Below are positions 5,516 to 10,660 of a DNA stretch of 10,660 nucleotides, in pieces (the first letter of the stretch is position 1; each line of letters starts with the position of its first letter). A program made the position numbers and the translations under genes. The DNA is taken from positions 1-10,660 of the forward strand of contig CAYWNA010000366.1 of the NCBI GenBank assembly GCA_964459305.1. Direction: 5' to 3'. The notes under the pieces are model-generated. The model was not told the DNA's origin and did not search any database. It saw only the letters and a list, made by a program, of their open reading frames with translations. The DNA is from CAYWNA01 sp964459305 (GTDB lineage Bacteria > Planctomycetota > Planctomycetia > Pirellulales > Pirellulaceae).

Positions 5516-6943
5516 ATGATCCGCTGCAAGTGGGTTCTCCTGGGCGTGATACCTCTCGCCTTCACACAGGTCGATCCGGTCGGCGCGGACGAAACGCCGG
5601 CGCGTCCGCCGAACATCCTGTTTGTCTTGATGGATAACATCGGCCAGGACTGGTTTGGCTGCTATGGTAGCCAGGAGGGGCAGACACCGGAAATCGACAA
5701 ACTGGCCAGGGCCGGAGTGCGATTTCGCAACTGCTATGTGATGCCGTTATGCAGTACCAGCCGGCATGTGTTTTTGACCGGACGATACCCGTTTCGCACC
5801 GGCTGGCACATTCACCACGACTCGGCGATCTACGGTGGCGGCTATTTCGACTGGGAACGTGAGATCACGTTTGCCCGTGTTCTGAAATCGGTCGGATACG
5901 CCACGGCCATCGCCGGCAAGTGGCAGATCAACAATTTGTTCGATCAACCTGATGCCCTGAAGAAGCACGGTTTCGAGGAGCATTTCATCTTTCCGGAAGG
6001 ACCGCGGGGCCATCCGGCCCACACGCAGCGCTACTGGGATCCGTACATCATTCGGGACGGAGATCGCATCGATACCAAAGGCCAGTTCGGGCCCGAGATG
6101 TTCACCGACTATCTGATCGACTTCATGCGTCGGCACCGCGACGGTCCGTTTTTCGCCTTCTACTCGACCGTCTTCACGCATCTGCCGGTCACAAAGACAC
6201 CCATGAACAAGGGCCAGGAACTCACCGAGCGGGAACAACTGGCGGGCATGGTCCGATATGCCGACCACTGCGTTGGCAGGCTGGTGGCAGCCTTGGACGC
6301 GCTGAAACTGCGGGACAACACCATCGTCCTGATCACTACCGACAATGGAACTCCGGCCATCTACGGCGGAAAGGTCGCTGGGCGAGTGTTTCAGGCGGCT
6401 GCCAACACGATGGTCGAAGGCGATATGAAAGAGGGCAGTATCAACGTCCCGTTTGTGGCGAACTGCCCGGCTTTGATCCCGGGCGGACGTGTGAGCGACG
6501 CGTTGATCGACAGCTCCGACGTATTCCCGACGCTGGTGGACTTGGGCCGCGCAGGATCTCCGGACGGCGTTGAGATCGATGGCAAGTCGTTTGCCGGAAC
6601 GCTTCGTGAAGATTCAAACGAGGCATCACTCCGTGATTGGATTTTCTCGCAGTACGCACACAAACGAGTCGTCCGAAACGAGCGTTACAAACTCCGTTCC
6701 GATGGTCGGTTTCATGACCTGCTGCGAGATCCCTTGGAACAGCGCGATCTGGCGGCCAGCAAGGCTCCGGATGTGGTGGCCGAACGAAACCGGCTGCAGC
6801 GGGTGCTCAATTCCCTGCCGGCCAATGCGAAGTCATGGTTTCAGCCGCGCAGTATTTCCGCGCGCCGTTTGGGAATCGGTGATCCGGGACGGCGCACCAC
6901 CGACGCCAAGTTTGCTCCCGATGATCCCGCGGCCAATAAGTAG
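5516..6943 (+). CDS. Secreted sulfatase with atypical active-site motif
   Basis: The 475-residue protein begins with a signal peptide (basic start, hydrophobic VLLGVIPLAF, end near residue 24), so it acts in the periplasm or outside. The alkaline-phosphatase-like sulfatase core follows: PNILFVLMDN (Asp40), PLCSTSRHVFLTGRYPFRTG with Cys79 as the candidate formylglycine residue, AGKWQ (Lys135), THLP (His222), TTDNG (Asp276, Asn277) and MKEGSINVPF (Lys305). Three positions depart from the textbook enzyme. The second Asp of the first metal motif is Asn41. The C-x-P/A-x-R motif reads CSTSR with Thr81 in the Pro position. The histidine usually following GKW is Gln137. Planctomycetes carry many sulfatases for algal and mucin-type polysaccharides; the substrate here cannot be deduced. 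It probably shares an operon with the gene ending at 5497. Confidence 0.92.
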   Translation: MIRCKWVLLGVIPLAFTQVDPVGADETPARPPNILFVLMDNIGQDWFGCYGSQEGQTPEIDKLARAGVRFRNCYVMPLCSTSRHVFLTGRYPFRTGWHIHHDSAIYGGGYFDWEREITFARVLKSVGYATAIAGKWQINNLFDQPDALKKHGFEEHFIFPEGPRGHPAHTQRYWDPYIIRDGDRIDTKGQFGPEMFTDYLIDFMRRHRDGPFFAFYSTVFTHLPVTKTPMNKGQELTEREQLAGMVRYADHCVGRLVAALDALKLRDNTIVLITTDNGTPAIYGGKVAGRVFQAAANTMVEGDMKEGSINVPFVANCPALIPGGRVSDALIDSSDVFPTLVDLGRAGSPDGVEIDGKSFAGTLREDSNEASLRDWIFSQYAHKRVVRNERYKLRSDGRFHDLLRDPLEQRDLAASKAPDVVAERNRLQRVLNSLPANAKSWFQPRSISARRLGIGDPGRRTTDAKFAPDDPAANK

Positions 6944-6945
6944 GT

Positions 6946-7164
6946 TCATGCCGCCAATCGGCGCAGCCGGTCCAGCGCCTGTTGTGCCTCGGCTCGTACC
7001 CTGAGATCTTCGTCCGCCAGGAGCCGCGTCAGTTCTGGAATCGCTCCGGCGGCCCGCTCTCCGTGAAACCGAAGCGCCCCGGCGGCGATTTGTCGCTCCC
7101 TGGCATCGTTGTCCTGCAACCGCTGAATCAACTTCTGAATCAGTGGGTCCGATTGCGTTGCCAT
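6946..7164 (-). CDS. Small HEAT-repeat protein (72 aa)
   Basis: The protein consists of two or so HEAT-type helical hairpins and little else: DPLIQKLIQRLQDNDARERQ, then AAGALRFHGERAAGAIPELTRLL and ADEDLRVRAEAQQALDRL. The pattern ALxxxG..A..AIPxLxxLLxDxDxxVRxxAxxAL is characteristic. Such short HEAT proteins are usually protein-interaction modules; larger relatives have many more repeats. The ATG at 7164 follows a strong AAAGGAG (7172-7178 on the minus strand) with a 7-base spacer, supporting a real gene despite its size. It converges on the sulfatase with only 2 bp between stops. A paired-hairpin repeat (7191-7258) lies just upstream and would fall in its leader if transcription comes from the DUF502 gene. 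Confidence 0.85.
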   Translation of the reverse strand: MATQSDPLIQKLIQRLQDNDARERQIAAGALRFHGERAAGAIPELTRLLADEDLRVRAEAQQALDRLRRLAA

Positions 7165-7171
7165 CCCGCTT

Positions 7172-7178
7172 CTCCTTT
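7172..7178 (-). promoter_or_regulatory. Ribosome binding site of the HEAT-repeat gene
   Basis: On the minus strand this reads AAAGGAG, 7 bases before the ATG at 7164. It supports this small open frame as a translated gene. Confidence 0.65.
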
Positions 7179-7190
7179 CCGGAATCTGTG

Positions 7191-7258
7191 GTAGCCGAAG
7201 TCGCCAGACTTTGGACGGTTTGGAGTGGAAGACACCAAACTCTGGCGAGTTCGGCTAC
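7191..7258. repeat. GTAG paired-hairpin (BIME-like) repeat, family 1, copy B
   Basis: This is a second 68-bp copy of the element at 298-365, in the same orientation. Both 24-base ends are identical to copy A, including the compensatory G-C to C-G difference between the two hairpin units. The 20-base centre differs except for TGGAGTGGA and a few scattered bases. The next 37 bases (7259-7295) match the corresponding stretch after copy A at 26 of 37 positions without a gap, so the repeated unit extends beyond the palindrome on the right. It lies between the DUF502 and HEAT-repeat genes. Confidence 0.88.
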
Positions 7259-7387
7259 AGCGGATAACCGCCGATACTATTTCTGCAGCGATCCTTGCGG
7301 CAGACGGCTCGTTGGGGCTCTAGACCTTCTTGTAGTATCGGCCGAGACTTCGTAGAGACTTGTCTTGAATTGACGCGACAGGCCGAC

Positions 7388-8065
7388 CTATTCGGATTCC
7401 GACGTCTTGCGATCCGTCAGAAACTGAGGTCCGGTAATGCCCATGGACAGGTAGATGCTCATCAGCGATTCGACGCTCATATCGACCGGATGGACCGAGT
7501 CGACCGGTACGAACAGCAGTCCGCCGGTCATTGGCACCGGCGAGGTAGGTATGTAGACGATATGGTAGTCGCGTCCCTGGATCGGGTATCGATCCGACGT
7601 GGGCAACAATGCTAGCAGCCCGGTGCCGGCTTCCGCGCCGAACACACAATAGACGACTCTCATGCCTTTCAGTTCGGAATCGTCCTTTTTCTCCAGAAGC
7701 CCGACGATCTGCGTTGCTGCGCCGTAAACGCTGCCGGCAATCGGGATGCTCCGAATGATGGGCGAGATCAAACGGTTGAGCAACTTGCGAAAACCCATCT
7801 GCACAACGATGCCCAAGATAAAGATTGATGCCAGCACCAGCACACAGCCCACGAAGTACGCCAACGTTTCGTTGTCTTCCGCGTAGATCGCGCCCATGGA
7901 CCGAAGCCAACCACCGACGACGGTTCCTTCGCCGATAATTCCCTTGATGAAAGTCGCAACCCACACAATCACGGCGACCGTGATGACCAGCGGCAGAATG
8001 GTGAACAGTCCCGCCAGGAAATAGGCGAGCATGCGCTTCCAGAAACCAGTGATTAGTCGCTTCAT
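7388..8065 (-). CDS. DUF502 family membrane protein
   Basis: The 225-residue protein has two membrane segments (about 13-38 and 68-91). A conserved region follows, with RSIPIAGSVYGAATQIVGLL, GMRVVYCVFG and the family hallmark YIPTSPVPMTGGLLFVP (171-187), then MSVESLMSIYLSMGI. This is the DUF502 (PF04367) pattern, also seen in plant COV1-like proteins; its molecular function is unknown. The start is the ATG at 8065 (MKRLITGFWKRML). It overlaps the stop of the upstream channel gene by 4 bases (ATGA), so translation is probably coupled. The frame stays open upstream to 8191, but that part lies inside the channel gene and is not DUF502-like. The coupling suggests the two membrane proteins work together, which is inference. 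Confidence 0.9.
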   Translation of the reverse strand: MKRLITGFWKRMLAYFLAGLFTILPLVITVAVIVWVATFIKGIIGEGTVVGGWLRSMGAIYAEDNETLAYFVGCVLVLASIFILGIVVQMGFRKLLNRLISPIIRSIPIAGSVYGAATQIVGLLEKKDDSELKGMRVVYCVFGAEAGTGLLALLPTSDRYPIQGRDYHIVYIPTSPVPMTGGLLFVPVDSVHPVDMSVESLMSIYLSMGITGPQFLTDRKTSESE

Positions 8066-8802
8066 CGATTGTTCTCCGCATCGTGTTCGACGTGGGAGAC
8101 GCCGACCGGAAAGCTGCGCCGAGGTATCGCGCTGACAAGCCATGCGACAAGCACGGCCAGGTAGAACTGCCCCAAGACGGATTGCATCCACGCCAGTGTT
8201 CGCGCCAGCGGCGTTTCCGGCACAATATCCCCGTACCCCAGCGTCGACATGGTGACAAAGCTGAAATACACCACCTCCGAGAACGGTGCGATGGATTCGC
8301 TATCCTCTGGTTCCTCGATTGCCGCACGACTCGCAAACGACAGCGACTCGTGGTCCATGCGTTCGGTCGCCCAATAGAGCTGGGCCCAGCTCAACCCCAA
8401 CAGCAAGTAAACGCACAAGGCGCCGAAGATGGACCCTAGAGTGGCCAAGTGCTTTCTTAGGACAGCAACCAAGAGAATACTGGCGATCGTCGCATAGAAA
8501 GCGGCTTCCAGCACGCAGCTCACTACAAACAGCATGCGGTAGTCCACAACAAGCGTTGCCCAAGTGGCTGACAAGGCGAGCACGGCCAGGGCAAGGCAAG
8601 GGTAGAAAAGCCGGTGACGTGTGCGATTGACAAAGACACCGAAAACCAGAACTGTGGTCACACCGACGTAGATGAATACTCGGCCGCCAAAGATCGGTTC
8701 CACGGCGGGCGTAACCAACAATGCGAACAGGAGAGAAATCAACAACAGCAGCAGGTTGCTGCTGTGGGGAGTCGCTGTTGATCGATGTTCACCAGTGGAC
8801 AT
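8062..8802 (-). CDS. Potassium-channel-like membrane protein (Ion_trans_2 pore)
   Basis: The 246-residue protein has about six hydrophobic segments: near residues 17-35, 41-58, 66-85, 90-114, 121-142 and 205-225. Between the last two lies a pore helix and selectivity filter, FVTMSTLGYGDIVP; TLGYGD (187-192) is the K+ channel signature. The four preceding helices lack a row of arginines, so voltage sensing by a classical S4 is unlikely. No RCK or other ligand-binding domain follows, as the C-terminus is short. It is expected to be a tetrameric K+ channel of the inner membrane. The ATG at 8802 lacks a clear ribosome binding site. It is the first gene of a coupled pair with DUF502 and is divergent from the RND adaptor gene. 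Confidence 0.88.
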   Translation of the reverse strand: MSTGEHRSTATPHSSNLLLLLISLLFALLVTPAVEPIFGGRVFIYVGVTTVLVFGVFVNRTRHRLFYPCLALAVLALSATWATLVVDYRMLFVVSCVLEAAFYATIASILLVAVLRKHLATLGSIFGALCVYLLLGLSWAQLYWATERMDHESLSFASRAAIEEPEDSESIAPFSEVVYFSFVTMSTLGYGDIVPETPLARTLAWMQSVLGQFYLAVLVAWLVSAIPRRSFPVGVSHVEHDAENNR

Positions 8803-8868
8803 GGCAGACGATGCTCGCCGAACGAGTCACCTGAAGGTGTCCGGGAATTGGAACGGACAAATCGCTCT

Positions 8869-8949
8869 GTAGGGAACGGTCTCCGTGCCGTTCCACGAGG
8901 CGCCGAGTCGCTTGCCATCTTACGGAACGCCACGGAGGGCGTTCCCTAC
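8869..8949. repeat. GTAG paired-hairpin (BIME-like) repeat, family 2
   Basis: The left unit has GTAG (8869-8872), stem GGAACGGT (8873-8880), loop CTCCGT and stem GCCGTTCC (8887-8894). The right unit is inverted: GGAACGCC (8924-8931), loop ACGGAG, GGCGTTCC (8938-8945), CTAC (8946-8949). On its own strand the right unit has the identical CTCCGT loop. Its seventh stem pair is C-G where the left unit has G-C, and its eighth is C-G where the left has a T-G wobble. Pairing is preserved in both. The symmetry extends outward: CGCTCT (8863-8868) with AGAGCG (8950-8955), and GGGAATTG (8843-8850) with CAATTCCC (8956-8963), the left side having 12 extra bases. Confidence 0.85.
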
Positions 8950-9109
8950 AGAGCGCAATTCCCAGATACCCTCAGTTAACTATCAGGGTTTCCGATCTGA
9001 GCCATGTTACACGCAGAAGCCTCGGCTGGAAAACCCGATTGCCCGCTTCCCCGATTTTTCATCCTCGGAGTTTTTGTCCGGGCGACTGTTTCTGAAGGGC
9101 ATCTCGTTG

Positions 9110-9115
9110 TATAAA
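9110..9115 (+). promoter_or_regulatory. Possible -10 box for the efflux adaptor gene
   Basis: TATAAA lies about 65 bases before the adaptor start in otherwise G/C-richer DNA. The -35 region 17 bases upstream (TGTTTC) is a poor match, so this is a weak call. No inverted repeat of TetR or MarR size was seen around it. Confidence 0.3.
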
Positions 9116-9179
9116 GGAACTCTAATTCGAACAACGCCATGTAAGCGGCACTTTAGGCCTTCAGACGGGAGACTACCGT

Positions 9180-10256
9180 ATGCGGACGATTCAATCAGTA
9201 ATTCTGGGCTCAACCGTCGGGCTTCTGCTCGTCGGCTGCGGCAAACCGCCGGTGGAAAAGGAGCCGACGATCAGGCCGGTCAAGGTTCACACAATCGGTT
9301 CTCTGACGCCCATGGCACTGCGGGAATATCCCGGTACGATCCGCGCGTATCAGACTGCCGAAATGGGTTTCGAGGTGTCCGGACGTATCACGGAGTTTCT
9401 GGTCCGTGAGGGAGACGACGTGGAAAAGGACCAGGTGTTGGCGCGATTGGACGCACGAGATTACGAGGCCGAATTGAAGGTGGCCCAGGCCAATCTGGCC
9501 AAGAACCAAGCGGATCTGACTCGCAACTTGGACATCCGCAAGAACTCGCCGGGTGCCGTGACTCAGCAGGAAATTGACGTCTATGAACGTGCGGTCAAGG
9601 TGACCGAAGCCCAGTTGGAAATCGCGCAGAAAGCCGTCGGTGATACCGAACTCAAGGCTCCTTTTGCCGGGGTCATGGCCCGCAAGCTCGTTGAGGACTT
9701 TGCCAACGTTCAAGCCAAGGAGCCCGTGCTGATCCTGCAAGACAACACTATTCTCGAGATCGAAGTCGCCGTGCCGGAGCGAGATATCGTTCGCCGCCAA
9801 GACCAGGAAGAAACCAAAGAAGAAACGTCCATACGCCTCAAACCAGTGGTCATCGTCAGTTCGGTGCCCGATCGCGAGCCGTTCCCCGCCGGCATCAAGG
9901 AGTACGCGACGACCGCTGACCCTGTGACACGCACATTCTCCGTCAAGCTGAACTTCGACAATCCGGACGACGTGAACATCCTGCCGGGCATGACGGCGCG
10001 GGCGCGCATCGTGATCGATCCGGAAAGCGCGTGGTCGGTCCCCGCCACGGCTGCCCAGGCGGACGAGAACGGACAATCGTACGTGTGGAAGGTCGATGCC
10101 GGCGGCATGAAGGTCTCGCGGTCGCCGGTGGAACTTGGCCCGTTGACTGGTGACCGTGTGTTGCTGAAAAGCGGCGTTGAAGAAGGCGATATGGTGGCCA
10201 TTTCCGGGGTGACGTCGCTCCGCGAAGGCATGCAGGTCCGCAAATACGAAAAATAA
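9180..10256 (+). CDS. RND efflux periplasmic adaptor lipoprotein (AcrA/MexA-like)
   Basis: The 358-residue protein has a lipoprotein signal peptide ending in LVGC (Cys20), which would tether it to a membrane facing the periplasm. The membrane fusion protein fold follows. The first half of the lipoyl domain (about 60-92, EMGFEVSGRITEFLVREGDDV) leads to a long helical hairpin (about 94-153). The second lipoyl half is DTELKAPFAGVMARKL (155-170), then comes a beta-barrel (about 190-280, VPERDI and later LPGMTARARI). A membrane-proximal domain ends near residue 355. It should link an RND pump in the inner membrane to an outer membrane channel; the latter is not encoded here. The start at 9180 has GGGAG 8 bases upstream. 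The matching permease gene follows after 127 bp. Confidence 0.93.
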   Translation: MRTIQSVILGSTVGLLLVGCGKPPVEKEPTIRPVKVHTIGSLTPMALREYPGTIRAYQTAEMGFEVSGRITEFLVREGDDVEKDQVLARLDARDYEAELKVAQANLAKNQADLTRNLDIRKNSPGAVTQQEIDVYERAVKVTEAQLEIAQKAVGDTELKAPFAGVMARKLVEDFANVQAKEPVLILQDNTILEIEVAVPERDIVRRQDQEETKEETSIRLKPVVIVSSVPDREPFPAGIKEYATTADPVTRTFSVKLNFDNPDDVNILPGMTARARIVIDPESAWSVPATAAQADENGQSYVWKVDAGGMKVSRSPVELGPLTGDRVLLKSGVEEGDMVAISGVTSLREGMQVRKYEK

Positions 10257-10274
10257 TACAAGCGGACCATGCCC

Positions 10275-10323
10275 GTAGGACGGAATGCCATTCCGTCCGA
10301 GACGGATTAGCAATCCGTCCTAC
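10275..10323. repeat. GTAG paired-hairpin (BIME-like) repeat, family 3, inside the RND operon
   Basis: The left unit has GTAG (10275-10278), stem GACGGAAT (10279-10286), loop GCC and stem ATTCCGTC (10290-10297). The right unit is inverted: GACGGATT (10301-10308), AGC, AATCCGTC (10312-10319), CTAC (10320-10323). On its own strand the right unit has stem GACGGATT and loop GCT. The seventh stem pair is A-T in one unit and T-A in the other, again compensatory. Only 3 bases separate the hairpins. It lies 18 bases after the adaptor stop and 60 bases before the permease start, so it would be transcribed between the two cistrons. Confidence 0.87.
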
Positions 10324-10383
10324 ATTCCGAATGTTGGTACATTTGTTTTTGACCGCTTGCCTAACGTCGGGAGTCACACGTCG

Positions 10384-10638
10384 ATGAATCTTGCTGAACT
10401 GGCCATCCGCAACAAGACGACGACGCTTGTTCTGACGACCGTGTTTTTCGTCGGCGGCATACTTTCCTTCAATCGCCTTTCTCGCTTGGAAGATCCCGAA
10501 TTCACCATCAAAGAGGCGCTGGTCATCACGCCATATCCCGGCGCTACGGCGGCCGAGGTGGAAACGGAGGTTTCCGACAAAATCGAAAAGGCCGTCCAGC
10601 AACTTGGGCAGGTAACCGGTCACCGGTCGGTGTTTTGA
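10384..10638 (+). pseudogene. RND efflux permease, N-terminal fragment, family sequence lost after about 77 codons
   Basis: The start is the ATG at 10384 (MNLAELAIRNKTTTLVL) with GGGAG 10 bases upstream; the frame is open further upstream but runs through the repeat. The first about 76 residues match the start of an AcrB-type permease. There is an amphipathic N-terminus, a first membrane helix (LVLTTVFFVGGILSF), RLEDPEFTIKEALVITPYPGA and the TEVSDKIEKAVQQLGQ segment of the periplasmic porter region. Family members continue with a K/R-rich segment and about 950 more residues. Here, from about 10613, the reading becomes VTGHRSVF and stops at 10638. Neither other frame restores the family sequence in the remaining bases, so a simple one-base frameshift does not explain it. 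It could be an insertion or rearrangement in the gene, or an assembly fault at a contig edge. Confidence 0.75.
10615..10627. repeat. Short palindrome at the point where the permease sequence is lost
   Basis: ACCGGT, one C, ACCGGT: a 13-base perfect palindrome made of two self-complementary hexamers, directly after the last permease-like codons. The bases from about 10613 to the window end therefore look like foreign or rearranged DNA. It could be the tip of a mobile element, but too little is visible to name one. Confidence 0.35.
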
Positions 10639-10660
10639 TGTTTTGGCTTGTGTGGACAAG

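Larger units (their letters stand above)
8803..9179. other. Divergent intergenic region between channel and efflux genes
   Basis: This 377-bp stretch carries no convincing gene. It holds the paired-hairpin repeat at 8869-8949 with its outer inverted arms, and a possible promoter for the efflux adaptor near 9110. I found no recognisable regulator site and no regulator gene adjacent to the efflux operon within the window. Confidence 0.6.

Noticed and set aside
7320..8336. A 338-codon minus-strand frame overlapping the DUF502 and channel genes
   Set aside because: It is in another frame from both recognised membrane proteins and has an Arg-rich translation without domains.
8740..8775. Inverted CAGCAG/CTGCTG stretch near the start of the channel gene
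   Set aside because: It lies in the coding sequence for a run of leucines in the first membrane helix; codon repetition explains it without a structural role.
9210..10313. A 367-codon minus-strand open frame opposite the efflux adaptor
   Set aside because: It is the antisense shadow of a well-supported adaptor gene, starts inside the palindromic repeat, and shows no recognisable protein features.
10285..10383. Upstream extension of the permease frame starting in the repeat
   Set aside because: The residues before MNLAELAIRN come from the repeat and leader; permeases of this family start at about this Met, which also has GGGAG upstream.

Overview
The window reads like a piece of a planctomycete chromosome, probably of the Pirellulales type. 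This is an inference from gene content: an exported FAD-dependent oxidoreductase with a golvesin/xanthan-lyase-like tail, an exported sulfatase, a DUF502 membrane protein, a small HEAT-repeat protein, and intergenic DNA packed with short palindromic repeats. Most genes have bacterial-type starts, and several have clear Shine-Dalgarno sequences. No rRNA, tRNA, CRISPR array, phage gene or transposase gene was seen.

Layout. 1-607 holds no convincing gene, only a truncated palindrome at the left edge and a paired-hairpin repeat (298-365). 608-856 (+) is a small protein of unknown function, convergent with a 690-residue secreted flavoprotein (865-2937, -). A short divergent region (2938-3083), with a perfect palindrome and a hairpin overlapping a possible promoter, separates the flavoprotein from a cold-shock-domain protein (3084-3386, +). 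A rhomboid protease with a helical C-terminal domain (3428-4600, -) is divergent from a YdjM-like membrane hydrolase (4862-5497, +). That gene sits 18 bp ahead of a sulfatase (5516-6943, +), probably in one operon. A 72-residue HEAT-repeat protein (6946-7164, -) faces the sulfatase. Upstream of it lie a second copy of the paired-hairpin repeat (7191-7258) and a translationally coupled pair on the minus strand: a potassium-channel-like protein (8062-8802) followed by a DUF502 membrane protein (7388-8065). The right end begins an RND efflux operon: a lipoprotein adaptor (9180-10256, +), a paired-hairpin repeat, then the first 84 codons of the RND permease (10384-10638). The permease loses its family sequence about 50 bp before the window ends.

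The most striking signal is not a gene. Three unrelated intergenic repeat families (298-365 with a copy at 7191-7258; 8869-8949; 10275-10323) share one architecture. Each has two short hairpins in inverted orientation, each with a GTAG tetranucleotide at the foot and an 8-bp stem. Between the two hairpins of each element one inner base pair is swapped in a compensatory way, so each small hairpin is kept while the large cruciform is weakened. This matches the layout of REP/BIME elements moved by RAYT (TnpA-REP) transposases in other bacteria. A further long hairpin (4659-4727), a nested inverted repeat (4734-4762) and the left-edge palindrome (1-46) add more palindromic families. The window begins inside a repeat and ends in a broken gene, so it may be a whole contig bounded by assembly breaks; this cannot be settled from the sequence alone.
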